From contig JAVXNE010000001.1 in assembly GCA_036645935.1 (NCBI GenBank), forward strand, positions 124,001-188,000: a stretch of 64,000 nucleotides of DNA, read 5' to 3'. The stretch comes from JAUNBN01 sp036645935 (lineage in GTDB: Bacteria > Bacillota > Clostridia > Oscillospirales > Ruminococcaceae). The position numbers and the translations under genes are program-made. Shown here piece by piece: positions 16,604 through 25,923 of the stretch (position 1 is the first letter of the stretch; each line of letters begins with the position of its first letter). The notes beneath the pieces were generated by a model. It was not told the DNA's origin, did no database searches, and saw only the letters and a program-made list of their open reading frames with translations.

Positions 16604-18028
16604 TTATGCTCTGTCATGCGAATTCGACCCCGCAATAAATTCCATCTCTGCCTGTTCCTTGAAGCGCGTCTCATCGAAGAGAGGCTGAATTCTCAGTTCG
16701 TACACCTTTTTATACATCACAATACTGTAGGTGAGCGAAATACTCTCGGAGATGAGGAAAGCATACCACACCAGATCAAGCCCTCCCCACCGCGCGAGCA
16801 GAAATGCCGCGGGAAGCAACACAACAATCTGGCGCAGAAAGGAGTTGACGAGGCTGATTGTGCCGATTCCGATGCCCTGAAACATGTTGCTGAGGACGAT
16901 TCCGATCGCCGCAAGCGGAAATGTGATGCTGATCACTCTCAGCGCAAGCGTCCCGATCGAGAGCATTTCAGGGCCGGCCTTGAATATTCCGAGCAGCGTC
17001 TGGGGAAACAACAGAAACGCGAGCATTCCCACAACCATTATCGAGACTGCCGATATCAGCGACAGTCTCACCGCGTGTACGATCCTATCCGGTCTGCGTG
17101 CGCCGTAGTTGTAGCCGACTATCGGCACCAACCCCTGCACCAACCCGAAAACCGGCATAAATATAAAGCTGTTCAGCTTGTAATAAGCTCCGAAGACCGC
17201 GACGGCGGTCGTCGAATAAGCTATGAGAATTCCGTTCATCCCGATCGTCATCACCGATCCTAGCGCGTTGAGCACAATTACCGGAACGCCCACACGATAG
17301 ATGTCGAGAATGGTCGAGAGATGGGGTCGATATCCCTTAAACTCAAAGCGTATCTCTCTGTTGCAGAAATAGTTTAGCGCGAGCGCCATAAAGCATCCGA
17401 CAAACTGGCCGATGACCGTCGCGATTGCAGCGCCCTTGATGCCCATTTCCGGAGCGCCGTACCAACCGAAAATGAGAATGGGGTCGAGAATTATGTTTGT
17501 GAGCGCTCCCGCAAGCTGTGAAATCATACTGAGAGACGATTTCCCGGTCGCTTGCAGCAAACGCTCCCCTGTAATTGCCAGAAAAACGCCAAGACTGTAT
17601 GTCGAGCATATCGAGAGATAGTCGGTTCCGAGCTGTATCAGTTCAGCGTCCTTTGTGAACAATTCAAAAAACGGGCGGACGAAAAACAAACCGAATATCA
17701 AAAAAACGGCATAGCTTACAAAGGACAGCAGCAGCCCATTTGTCGCACAGTGGTCTGCTCCCTTGTAGTCCTTTGCTCCGAGACGTCGCGAGAGCAGCGA
17801 GTTTACACCCGCGCCCGTGCCTATCGCGACCGATATCATGAGCATCTGCGCGGGAAACGCGAGTGATGTCGCCGTGAACGCTTTTTCCGAAAGCTGAGCG
17901 ACATAAATTCCGTCCACGATATTGTAGAGTGCCTGGACGAACATAGAAACCATCAAGGGCAGTGACATTCCGAGCAACAGCCGCCCCATCGGCTGAGTTC
18001 CGAGCTTGTTTTCTTTACGCAGTTCCAT
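16604..18028 (-). CDS. MATE family efflux transporter
   Basis: A 474-residue membrane protein with twelve helices in two similar halves, the usual MATE size. The N-terminal half begins PMGRLLLGMSLPLMVSMFVQ and contains NIVDGIYVAQ. It exports drugs or metabolites using a Na+ or H+ gradient; the substrate is unknown. GGGAG precedes the ATG. It ends only 14 bases before fchA and is read in the same direction. I infer one operon with fchA and the FolT fusion, which raises the possibility that it handles a folate-related or antifolate compound. Confidence 0.88.
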   Translation of the reverse strand: MELRKENKLGTQPMGRLLLGMSLPLMVSMFVQALYNIVDGIYVAQLSEKAFTATSLAFPAQMLMISVAIGTGAGVNSLLSRRLGAKDYKGADHCATNGLLLSFVSYAVFLIFGLFFVRPFFELFTKDAELIQLGTDYLSICSTYSLGVFLAITGERLLQATGKSSLSMISQLAGALTNIILDPILIFGWYGAPEMGIKGAAIATVIGQFVGCFMALALNYFCNREIRFEFKGYRPHLSTILDIYRVGVPVIVLNALGSVMTIGMNGILIAYSTTAVAVFGAYYKLNSFIFMPVFGLVQGLVPIVGYNYGARRPDRIVHAVRLSLISAVSIMVVGMLAFLLFPQTLLGIFKAGPEMLSIGTLALRVISITFPLAAIGIVLSNMFQGIGIGTISLVNSFLRQIVVLLPAAFLLARWGGLDLVWYAFLISESISLTYSIVMYKKVYELRIQPLFDETRFKEQAEMEFIAGSNSHDRA

Positions 18029-18129
18029 TGATCTCCCTGTTTGGCGCTTGTATTATGAGGTATAATTGTAACACAATTCAGTCTTTGCAACAACAGCGAA
18101 ACTCTTGCAAATCCGACACGTTTCAGAGT

Positions 18130-18158
18130 TTGTATTGCCGACCATAATGTGGTAGAAT
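18130..18158 (+). promoter_or_regulatory. Promoter of the CorC/HlyC gene
   Basis: TTGTAT and TAGAAT are 17 bases apart. The predicted start near 18165 is about 37 bases before the chosen ATG. Confidence 0.6.
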
Positions 18159-18201
18159 ATTTCATCATCAAACCATGTTCACTATAAAGGGGAGTTTATT
18201 A

Positions 18202-19536
18202 ATGCCCGATGGCGGTCCGTTAGGCTATATTGTTTTGCTGCTGCTTCTCGTTCTGCTAAACGCGTTTTTTGCGATGAGTGAAATAGCGGTCATATCTTTC
18301 AATGACGCGAAACTCCGCCGTCTGGCCGAGGATGGAGACAAACGTGCGAAATCGCTCCGTCGTCTCACCGCGCAGCCGTCCAAATTTCTTGCCACAATTC
18401 AGGTCGGGGTAACTCTGTCGGGGCTGCTTGCCTCTGCAGTCGCGGCCGATACCTTTGTGGATTACATCATCCGGTGGTTCGATGGCACAGGGGTCTCCCC
18501 ATCGGTTGTCCGCATCATTTCTCTTGTCGTCATCACGCTGTTGCTGTCATTTGTGACTCTCGTATTCGGTGAACTCGTGCCAAAACGAATCGGAATGAGC
18601 AACCCCGAGCGTATCTCATTTGCCGTTGCAAAAACACTCCGCGTCGTCTACCTCATAACCCGCCCACTCGTGGCTGTGGTTTCAGGCGCGACAAACGGGG
18701 TTCTGCGGCTCATCGGAATCGATCCCAACGCGGGAGATCCCGAAGTTACCGAGGAAGAAATTCGCATGATGATTGATGTCGGTGAGGAAGACGGCACGAT
18801 TGAGCAGCGCGAAAAAGAGATGCTGCACAATATCTTCGAGTTCGATGACCTCACTGCCGACGAGATAATGACCCACCGCACAGAGATAAGTGCGCTCGAC
18901 ATCAGCTCGCCGCTCGAACTGATAATCTCAACGGCTGTCGACAACGGACACTCGCGACTTCCGATCTGCAACGGCGGGGTCGACAACATCGTCGGTCTGC
19001 TAAACGTGAAAGATCTGCTGGGACTTGTCGTCTCCCGTCCCGAGCAATTTGAAATCAAAAAATATCTGCGCGCGGTCATGTATGTGCCGGAAAGCTCGCA
19101 CTGCAAGGACATTTTTGAGGAATTTCGTCACCGCAAGCTTCAGCTCGCTGTGGTTGTCGATGAATACGGCGGCACCGCGGGAATTGTGACCATGGAGGAC
19201 ATACTCGAGAGCATCGTCGGTGAGATACAGGATGAATACGACAACGAGGACGAGGAGATTCGCCGCGTCAGTGACGGGGAATATCTGCTTGAGGGAGTCG
19301 CTTCGCTCGACGATGTCTCCGACGCGCTCGACATGAAGTTTTCCGACGCGGGAGACTGCGACACTATATCGGGATACATCATCGATAAGTTGGGAAGGCT
19401 TCCTACAAGCAGTGAGCGGCCGAGCGCTCAAGCGGACGGATGGCTGTTCGCCGCCTGCGAGATAGATGAGCACCGCATATCCAAAGTTCGAGCGACGAAA
19501 ATGCCTCTCACTGATGGTGATGAAAATATTGAGTAG
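18202..19536 (+). CDS. CorC/HlyC-family transporter-like protein (DUF21-CBS-CorC_C)
   Basis: A 444-residue protein with the three-part layout of the CNNM/CorC family. An N-terminal DUF21 domain of about four membrane helices comes first, with NAFFAMSEIAVISFND and a VPKRIGMSNPE loop. It is followed by a CBS pair beginning around EDGTIEQREKEML. A C-terminal CorC_HlyC domain lies after EYLLEGVASLDD. These proteins are linked to Mg2+ or Co2+ efflux; 'haemolysin' in older names is misleading. The ATG at 18202 has GGGGAG seven bases upstream, whereas the ATG at 18175 has none. A modest terminator follows at 19634. Confidence 0.88.
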   Translation: MPDGGPLGYIVLLLLLVLLNAFFAMSEIAVISFNDAKLRRLAEDGDKRAKSLRRLTAQPSKFLATIQVGVTLSGLLASAVAADTFVDYIIRWFDGTGVSPSVVRIISLVVITLLLSFVTLVFGELVPKRIGMSNPERISFAVAKTLRVVYLITRPLVAVVSGATNGVLRLIGIDPNAGDPEVTEEEIRMMIDVGEEDGTIEQREKEMLHNIFEFDDLTADEIMTHRTEISALDISSPLELIISTAVDNGHSRLPICNGGVDNIVGLLNVKDLLGLVVSRPEQFEIKKYLRAVMYVPESSHCKDIFEEFRHRKLQLAVVVDEYGGTAGIVTMEDILESIVGEIQDEYDNEDEEIRRVSDGEYLLEGVASLDDVSDALDMKFSDAGDCDTISGYIIDKLGRLPTSSERPSAQADGWLFAACEIDEHRISKVRATKMPLTDGDENIE

Positions 19537-19633
19537 TGTGCAAATTTCTGCCTCACTTGTTTGTGTTTTCGAATTCACAGCATTCACCTGCAGCTTCATC
19601 ACACACTTGCCCACGCTGTCTTAAACTCAAAGC

Positions 19634-19670
19634 AAAGGATCATCTTTGCTGAATGTCATCCTTTTAATAT
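19634..19670 (+). terminator. Possible terminator after the CorC/HlyC gene
   Basis: AAAGGAT and ATCCTTT pair around a 17-base loop and run into TTTTAATATTTT. The stem is short, so confidence is moderate. Confidence 0.45.
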
Positions 19671-19729
19671 TTTGGGTGCAGTTGACAGACCGCACTTTTA
19701 TTATATCAAAAGGAGTTTTTATTTCATAT

Positions 19730-19772
19730 CCCACGCTTAAGCTGGACTTGCCACCGGCACAGCCGGTGGTTT
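19730..19772. repeat. Isolated GC-rich hairpin resembling an IS200/IS605 end
   Basis: CCACCGGC aca GCCGGTGG (19751-19769) is a perfect 8-bp hairpin preceded by AAGCTGGACTTG. The shape and flanks resemble the subterminal hairpins of IS200/IS605 elements. No transposase or TnpB-like gene is near, so at most it is a remnant. Confidence 0.25.
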
Positions 19773-19777
19773 CCCTG

Positions 19778-19826
19778 CAAAATCAAAGTGCCGCCCACCG
19801 ATTAACAAATCGGCGGGCGGCACTGA
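19778..19826 (-). terminator. Terminator of the GH25/unknown exported protein operon
   Basis: A long hairpin pairs AGTGCCGCCC with GGGCGGCACT and continues inside with CCGATT / AATCGG. On the leftward strand it runs into TTTGATTTT. It lies 33 bases beyond the stop at 19859. Confidence 0.8.
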
Positions 19827-19858
19827 TTATCTGTCGCTGAATTGGGGAAATTTCCCTG

Positions 19859-21052
19859 TCAATAAGCGTAACGTCGTCCCTTGTAATAATAATACCGAAT
19901 GGGTTTTTCCTTGATGTTCACGTTATAAATAATATCTCGCACCGCGACGAAAATCTCATTCTCGCGCAGCGCTCCGTCATAATCTTCCGGCAGCGTCTCA
20001 AGATAGACCGCATATTCCTCGTCGCTCACCTGCTTCCAAAACCCGATTACGGCGAAAATACGAGTGCTGCCCTTGGAAATCCCCGTTATGACAAAATCAC
20101 ACCCTGAATTATCATAGCTGACCGGTGTCACAATCGCAACTTCGGGATTTTCGCTTCGCAAAATCGCCGTCTGTCCCGACACACGGTCAAGTGAATCGAT
20201 AATCACATCGAGCGTCTTGGTCGCTTCGATCTCCGTTGCGATAGTCTGCTCGGAATGCGGAACACCGACAATGGAAAGATGCTGTTCGTAGACATGTATC
20301 TCGCGCAGCTCGGTTCGCGGAGTCTCGACTGCCTCAATTCCAAAGCTCGCACGCAGCTTTGAGCGAAGCTCGAAAAACTTTTCTGTCACATCGATGCCGA
20401 AAATGACGATATCTCGCTCGTAGCCCTTTTGAGTCACCCGTATCTCTTTGGTTGTGATCACCATGTCAGTGCCGAAATACTCGCCGAGCGCGGTCAGTGT
20501 GAGATTCTCGTCGAAGCTCAGAAGATCGGCGTCTATCGTCACCGAAGATATCTTCTCGTTAGGTCCGAGCGTGATTTCAATTGGATAAACTTCTCCGACG
20601 CTTAGCGTGTCGCCGTCAAGTTTTATGGTCGTGGGTCCCATATAGCTGTCGACACTCGGCTCAATCCACGGCTCTGCAACAAACACGCAGACACCCGCAA
20701 ATGCAGCAACGAGCAACAACACGCACGCAAGGACGCACGCCATTTTTCGCACAAGACTTCGGTCACGCGTAACTCTCTTCTTTTTTATCAGAACATCAGA
20801 CTCGCGAACCCCAAGCGATTCAAACTCTTGAGTCTTATCGATATCCTCAGGATTTTTGGATTCGGCTTCGTCATCCTGTCCTGCTTTGGCAACATCGTCA
20901 AACGCAAGCTGTCCGTCGAGCTGTTCCTCGCCAAGATTTGCACTCTCGGCTTTCGCACGCTTCGCGAGCCCTGTTCCGATAGTGAACTCTCCATCGGAAT
21001 CGGGTTGATGCTGAGTGTCAGGAGTTGTTTTTGTTTTTGGTTTTACAAACAT
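19859..21052 (-). CDS. Unknown single-pass protein with a large outside region
   Basis: I do not recognise this 397-residue protein. Residues 1-100 are hydrophilic and acidic, ending in the basic stretch KKKRVTRDR. Residues 103-126 are one membrane helix. The remaining 270 residues would lie outside the membrane and are rich in beta-type segments, with two stretches reminiscent of bacterial Ig-like domains (about 140-190 and 265-350). The tail ends in the Tyr-rich RYYYYKGRRYAY. The start at 21052 has AAGGGGGA eight bases upstream; the earlier ATG at 21076 has no such site. It follows the GH25 lysozyme gene after 68 bases in the same direction, so a cell-wall role is inferred. Confidence 0.7.
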   Translation of the reverse strand: MFVKPKTKTTPDTQHQPDSDGEFTIGTGLAKRAKAESANLGEEQLDGQLAFDDVAKAGQDDEAESKNPEDIDKTQEFESLGVRESDVLIKKKRVTRDRSLVRKMACVLACVLLLVAAFAGVCVFVAEPWIEPSVDSYMGPTTIKLDGDTLSVGEVYPIEITLGPNEKISSVTIDADLLSFDENLTLTALGEYFGTDMVITTKEIRVTQKGYERDIVIFGIDVTEKFFELRSKLRASFGIEAVETPRTELREIHVYEQHLSIVGVPHSEQTIATEIEATKTLDVIIDSLDRVSGQTAILRSENPEVAIVTPVSYDNSGCDFVITGISKGSTRIFAVIGFWKQVSDEEYAVYLETLPEDYDGALRENEIFVAVRDIIYNVNIKEKPIRYYYYKGRRYAY

Positions 21053-21120
21053 GGGGGCGTTCCCCCTTTCACACACTCTGTGGATATAATACTCGTCTTT
21101 CGGATGTATGGCAAGGATTA

Positions 21121-22092
21121 TTAAGCGCCGTAATCCTTGAAGCAGAGGTTCAGATCAACCCCGCCATCAATTCCGTTCACCTCTCCGGCATTTGTGAATT
21201 GCAGCATCTCAAAGTGGTAATAAAAGCTCGGTTTTTCATTGTATTCCGCAAGCCAAAAATCATATTTTGCAAGTCGGCTCAAATCCAACGTGCGGTAGGC
21301 AAGATCGCGGTAGAAATACAGCATCGGGGTATAGCCTTTTTCTTCAATCGCACTGCAAAACATCTCGCAGCAGCGCGTCACGGTCTCCCCGCCCACATTG
21401 GCAGATCGCGTGTCGCCGAAGACGTATTCCCAGTCGTAGACAACGGGATAGCTGATTTCATAACCCTCAAGCAGGTCGATGACCCACTCAGCCTCCTCGC
21501 GCGCCTCGTTTGCGTTTATGGCCTGTGCATAGAAATAAACTCCGACATCCAATCCCGCGTTTGCGGCATCTCGCATGTTTTGGTGATAGGTGTTGTCGAG
21601 ATTCAGTTTACCCTCGGTGTTGCCCCGATAGCCCACGCGTATCATCGCAAAATCGACCCCGCTCGACTTGACCGCCGCCCAATCTATATTCTCCTGATGC
21701 GACGATACGTCCACTCCGAGCTTTGCCGTCTTTCCATCGGCAGAATAGGTCAGCCTTCCCTTGTCGTCATACTTAAATCCCGCATCGGAATACTCGTTTT
21801 TGCGAACTCCCGCCGCAGCATATAGTGTCTCGTCGTTATATGTAAACGTCTCTCCTGACAGTTCCGGCGGACGCTGCGGCTTGTCCTTGTCTCCTGTCGC
21901 GGGAAGCTGAGACAGCTGTCCGGACACGAGCGAAGACAGCCCGTTGCCGCTTGAGGATGCAATTATAATTGCCGCTGCAATCAGCGCAGTTATGACCAAC
22001 GAGACCAACAGAACAAGTAGCAGACGCGAGCGCCGTTTGCGGCGTTTATTCGGGCGTTGATTAGGGTTCGGGGCGTCGGCTTTATATATCAT
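21121..22092 (-). CDS. Membrane-anchored GH25 lysozyme
   Basis: A 323-residue peptidoglycan hydrolase (N-acetylmuramidase). After a basic N-terminus (NKRRKRRSR) comes one membrane helix at 23-46 and a linker to about 120. The GH25 barrel begins at GVDVSSHQ with Asp128 and contains the catalytic pair Asp220 and Glu222 in YDWEYV. The final block NGIDGGVDLN is also typical. It would act on the outer face of the membrane, in wall remodelling or turnover. AAAGGG precedes the ATG. It is first in a two-gene unit with the unknown exported protein. Confidence 0.9.
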   Translation of the reverse strand: MIYKADAPNPNQRPNKRRKRRSRLLLVLLVSLVITALIAAAIIIASSSGNGLSSLVSGQLSQLPATGDKDKPQRPPELSGETFTYNDETLYAAAGVRKNEYSDAGFKYDDKGRLTYSADGKTAKLGVDVSSHQENIDWAAVKSSGVDFAMIRVGYRGNTEGKLNLDNTYHQNMRDAANAGLDVGVYFYAQAINANEAREEAEWVIDLLEGYEISYPVVYDWEYVFGDTRSANVGGETVTRCCEMFCSAIEEKGYTPMLYFYRDLAYRTLDLSRLAKYDFWLAEYNEKPSFYYHFEMLQFTNAGEVNGIDGGVDLNLCFKDYGA

Positions 22093-22331
22093 TCACAATC
22101 CCTTTCTACAAGGTATTGTTACGATTATACCAAACCCATGTGTCCCGTTGCAAATCCAATTTCAATACAGAGACCCATGTTGAGCGCGGCACTGTCTTTG
22201 CAGAACGGGATTGCCCTCGCAAAACGCGTGTTCTTTGCGTGTTCACTCACTGCGCCAATCCGTAAAGCGCCTCGCAATGCTTCACGCGAATTCAAGTGAC
22301 TTGGATTTTAAAACGACACTGCACGACCGAT

Positions 22332-23054
22332 TCACACTCTTCCCTCCCACGTTCTCACCGTCTCGTATTTCAACAGCTCAACAAGCGGATCCAGCTCCTC
22401 GTCCTCATCATAGCGGGCAAGGCAATCGAGATAGAGTTCGCGCTCGCTTATGAAAATGACAAGTGGGGGATGTCCGTGGGTGATCAGATAGTAGTTTAGC
22501 AGCGCTCTTCCGACTCTTCCATTGCCGTCCGCAAACGGAAATATGTACTCAAACCGCGCGTGAAGATACGCTGCCGCTATCATAGTTTCTTCGCCGCAGT
22601 ATGAATTTATCTCATCGAACAGCTCTCCGAGATCCATCTCGACCTTGAGCGCACTCGAACCCCTCACACCGTCACTCTTTTTGAACGCGCCATATTCCTC
22701 GTCGCCCTCTGTATAGTAGCTGTTATCAAGAGCGCCCGCAGTCAGCGCACCGTGAACTCTCTGCGCGAGCTCGACAGTCAGCGGCTCGCGGGAAATGGCA
22801 CAACGGGCGAGCATCGCGTCGCACCGCTTGACGCAGAGCTGCGCGACGAGCGGCCTCACCTCACCTGTGAAATCGCTCACCGTCCCGCGCTCGAACAACT
22901 CGCGCGTGTCGGAATACGTCACGCCGTCGCACTCCAGACGACCTGAATGATATGCAAACAGTATGCGAAACTCCCGCAGTCTCTTGTCGAGTTCAATTTC
23001 ATTCATCAGCTCGCTCGAGCGCCAGTCGTCAACAATGCTTTGATAATTTCTCAT
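22332..23054 (-). CDS. Fic-domain protein with the motif histidine replaced
   Basis: A 240-residue Fic-fold protein. Fic enzymes transfer AMP or other groups to hydroxyls of target proteins using the motif HPFx[D/E]GNGRxxR. Here the motif reads FPFADGNGRVGR (172-183). The rest is intact, but the catalytic His is Phe172 (codon TTT). An inhibitory-helix-like SGRLECD with Ser37 and Glu41 lies near the N-terminus, as in class II Fic proteins. I chose the ATG at 23054, eight bases after GAGG; the GTG at 23063 overlaps that site. The gene stands alone. It is either a non-AMPylating Fic protein with another activity or a decaying one; the frame is otherwise clean. Confidence 0.85.
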   Translation of the reverse strand: MRNYQSIVDDWRSSELMNEIELDKRLREFRILFAYHSGRLECDGVTYSDTRELFERGTVSDFTGEVRPLVAQLCVKRCDAMLARCAISREPLTVELAQRVHGALTAGALDNSYYTEGDEEYGAFKKSDGVRGSSALKVEMDLGELFDEINSYCGEETMIAAAYLHARFEYIFPFADGNGRVGRALLNYYLITHGHPPLVIFISERELYLDCLARYDEDEELDPLVELLKYETVRTWEGRV

Positions 23055-23524
23055 CTGCGACACCTCATCAGATTATTACCGCTGTGTTTTGTAAGACATA
23101 TCAACATTTTTCGAGTTAGCGTCCCGCGCAGCTGCCTCTCCGGTAACGGAATCAAACACGTCCCGGCAATTTACGATTACAGCCGCACCTCACAGAAAAA
23201 GCAACAGTGCGGCACGATAAGCGCACGCAGCCAAAGTGGACTGACTATAAATCGGATACGTATAAACCGCTCGGCTTGAAATCAGCACGACTGCCTTCTA
23301 TACCTGTTTTCAACCCGCTCGCACGAAGCATGAGTCATTTCCCATCGTCGACAGCTTTCAGGTGACATTTTTTTGCACCGCGAAAGACATTTGCTCTCAA
23401 CCGGCCAGCCCCCGTCACACGCGCTGAATCGGGATGACTATGCTTTTGGCATCGCGTTGCGGATCGTTTCATCGATGACAGTATTGTATCGCGCGCTCGG
23501 TGCGCAATATGTAAAAACCGGTCT
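23055..23524. other. Gene-free stretch upstream of Fic
   Basis: Apart from the sortase terminator at its far end, I see no gene or repeat here. A promoter for the Fic gene is expected but no convincing pair of boxes was found. Confidence 0.4.
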
Positions 23525-23563
23525 TAAAAAAACCGCAACGCCGCCCGTCCGGGGCTGCATTGC
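23525..23563 (-). terminator. Rho-independent terminator of the srtB gene
   Basis: Leftward, GCAATGC pairs with GCGTTGC and, inside, GCCC with GGGC. Directly afterwards comes GGTTTTTTT. It is 46 bases past the sortase stop. Confidence 0.85.
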
Positions 23564-23608
23564 AGAGTTGATATCACGTATATTCTATTATTATGCGCAT
23601 TCCCAACG

Positions 23609-24400
23609 TCAAGCACCCGGCAGCGCTCGCGATTCCACCAGCACTGCCTGAACGATGTAGCGATCGGCCTTGTTGACGTTGGTACAAGTTGAGAGGGTTA
23701 TGACCTCATCTGCTGAGCTGACCGGAACGCCGATGTCATGAATGCTTTGCGCTTGCATTTCGCCTGCCCAGCGCATGAAAGTATCGTCGCCAGCAAATTC
23801 AATGGTGTAGCAGGAGTTTAGTATATCGGTCTTGCACGCCGCGAATATCTCATAAACGCGCAGCGATTCGGGCGTATAGATATATATTTGAGGGTGTTTT
23901 TCAAGATAAGCAACATCGGTGAATTTTGCAAGATTCGCAAACATTGTGCCGTCGTTCATGTGGTGGCCGTAAATTATCGTGTTACGTCCTGAAAAATCCC
24001 GAGCACAGCGATAATCCACAAATATAACCCCTCCGATATAACTCTCGCCCTCGAAGGTTCTCCGCAGATAATAGTCGTTGTCCGTGCCGATAACCATTGG
24101 ATAATTGATATTGGTGTCCGGAATCTGTATCCAGCCCGCACAGTCTTGGTTGATCGAATAGAGCTTTGCAAAATCGATTACCTGAAATGCGTTTTTCTCG
24201 TCCTGTCCCTCTGTCTGCCCTCCGCTCTCCACTGCCGAGGACATAATTGTGCTGTACGCCCGCGCGCCCTTGCTGTATTCCAAAACGATGCCCGCTATTT
24301 TATAAATACTGAACGAAAACAAAACAGCTGCGCAGACGATCAGAGATCCGAGCGCGATGTTGACAGATTTTCCTTTTTGTTTGGGTTTTTTTAGTTTCAT
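23609..24400 (-). CDS. srtB: Class B sortase
   Basis: A 263-residue membrane-anchored transpeptidase that joins surface proteins to peptidoglycan or assembles pili. A membrane helix spans residues 15-40. The catalytic residues are all present: His146 in IIYGHHMNDG, Cys239 in ITLSTCT and Arg247 in ADRYIVQ. The long insert before the Cys is typical of class B. No protein with an obvious sorting signal is encoded next to it, so its substrates lie elsewhere. GGGA precedes the ATG. A second active class B sortase is at 48707, and a catalytically empty one is inside the fusion protein at 38463. Confidence 0.92.
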   Translation of the reverse strand: MKLKKPKQKGKSVNIALGSLIVCAAVLFSFSIYKIAGIVLEYSKGARAYSTIMSSAVESGGQTEGQDEKNAFQVIDFAKLYSINQDCAGWIQIPDTNINYPMVIGTDNDYYLRRTFEGESYIGGVIFVDYRCARDFSGRNTIIYGHHMNDGTMFANLAKFTDVAYLEKHPQIYIYTPESLRVYEIFAACKTDILNSCYTIEFAGDDTFMRWAGEMQAQSIHDIGVPVSSADEVITLSTCTNVNKADRYIVQAVLVESRALPGA

Positions 24401-24505
24401 AGCTTTCCCGTCCTGCGGTCTTGTGTTTCTTTGACCGAAATTATATCACATTTGCCGCCTTTTGTGATATAATTTAACGAAAATCAGTTGCCTTGGAGGC
24501 GTTTT

Positions 24506-25540
24506 ATGATTACAGTGGAGCTTTTCGGAAATATTGACTCTCGCGAGGTCATGCTCTACACACTTCACTCAGGCAATTACACGGCTACTGTCTCGGAATT
24601 CGGCTGCACGCTCGTCTCGTTCATCTGCCCCGACGCGAGAAACGTGCCGACCGACATCGTCCTCGGCTACGACTCGCTCGCAAACTACACTGTCCCTTGC
24701 GGCAATATGGGCGCGAGTGTCGGAAGATACGCAAATCGAATCGCCGGCGGGCGATTTGTGCTGGATGGAAAACAATACCGACTCGCAAAGAACAACGGCC
24801 CCAATCACCTTCATGGCGGGAATGTCGGCTTTGACAAGAAACTGTGGCGCGGCGCGGTGTGCGGGGACACTCTCGCGATGGATTACGTGAGTCCCGACGG
24901 AGAAGAAGGCTATCCCGGCACGTTGTGTGTCACCATCTGCTTCACGTTGAGCGAGAGCGGCGCACTCGCTATCGGATACACCGCGACAACCGATGCGCCC
25001 ACAGTTCTCAATCTCACAAATCACAGTTATTTCAATCTCGCAGGCGGCGGTAGCGCGCTCGGGCACGTCGTCCAAATCTTCGCGGACGAGTATCTCAAAT
25101 CGAACAGCGATGCGCTCGCAACGGGAGAAATAAGCCGCGTTGACGGCACCGCGTTTGACCTGCGCTCAGGTGCGCTTGTCGGCGAGCGCCTCTCCCTCGG
25201 CTGCGCCGAACTCGAGATGGCCCACGGCTATGACCACTGCTACATAATCTCGGGCGGCGGTGATGGCAATCTCACTCGCGCCGCAAGAATAATCTGTCCC
25301 GAAAGCGGAATCGCTCTGCTCTGCGAGACGACGCAGCCGGGGGTGCAGCTCTATACTGCCAACTGGCTCGGTGAATGCCCCGCCGCTTCTGATGGAGTTC
25401 ACTATCGTGGTTACGATGGGATTTGTCTTGAAACCCAGCATTTCCCCGATTCCCCGAACCATTCGGAATTTCCCACGACCGAGCTTCGCCCCGGTGAGGT
25501 TTTCAGCTCCCGTACGGTATACTCCCTATCGACAATCTAA
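24506..25540 (+). CDS. galM: Aldose 1-epimerase (mutarotase)
   Basis: A 344-residue GalM-family enzyme that interconverts alpha and beta anomers of galactose or glucose in the cytoplasm. Characteristic blocks are YANRIAGGRF, the histidine segment GPNHLHGG, the NLTNHSYFNLAG motif with the second catalytic His, and the C-terminal GICLETQHFPDSPN carrying the catalytic Glu. The ATG at 24506 is six bases after GGAGG; the ATG at 24488 lacks such a site. No sugar-pathway genes are adjacent. An imperfect hairpin around 25677-25716 might terminate it. Confidence 0.93.
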   Translation: MITVELFGNIDSREVMLYTLHSGNYTATVSEFGCTLVSFICPDARNVPTDIVLGYDSLANYTVPCGNMGASVGRYANRIAGGRFVLDGKQYRLAKNNGPNHLHGGNVGFDKKLWRGAVCGDTLAMDYVSPDGEEGYPGTLCVTICFTLSESGALAIGYTATTDAPTVLNLTNHSYFNLAGGGSALGHVVQIFADEYLKSNSDALATGEISRVDGTAFDLRSGALVGERLSLGCAELEMAHGYDHCYIISGGGDGNLTRAARIICPESGIALLCETTQPGVQLYTANWLGECPAASDGVHYRGYDGICLETQHFPDSPNHSEFPTTELRPGEVFSSRTVYSLSTI

Positions 25541-25923
25541 AAGGCACGCCCTCAACTCCTCTCGTGCCGCACTATCCGCGTGTCTTATTCGATGTGCTGC
25601 TGCCTATCGGCACATTCCTCGCTCCTCCGCGATGACCATGAGATCAAGCGGCACAAAAGATACCCATTTTTCAAAAAACGTCCTCCGACCTCTTCGCTTG
25701 AAAAAGGACGGAAGACGTCTCATTCTGTTTTAAAGCCAATTGCCCGTTAGGGCAAAGCCCGCAGAAATATGTCGGGCCACAAAATCGCAAGAAACCGCGT
25801 AACAATCAATCGCTGTGTGGATATTAAAACCGTGCAACACCGCTGCAAAAACTCGCCCCTTGGCAGTCTTACAATACCGACGCAAATCATCTTTGCAGTT
25901 CTTGTGATTTGGAGCGCTGAAGG
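25541..25923. other. Gap between convergent galM and GGDEF-EAL genes
   Basis: It holds one imperfect 10-bp hairpin (ACGTCCTCCG with CGGAAGACGT, 25677-25716, one mismatch) and a weak T-rich tail. This may act as the galM terminator. Nothing else is recognised. Confidence 0.35.
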
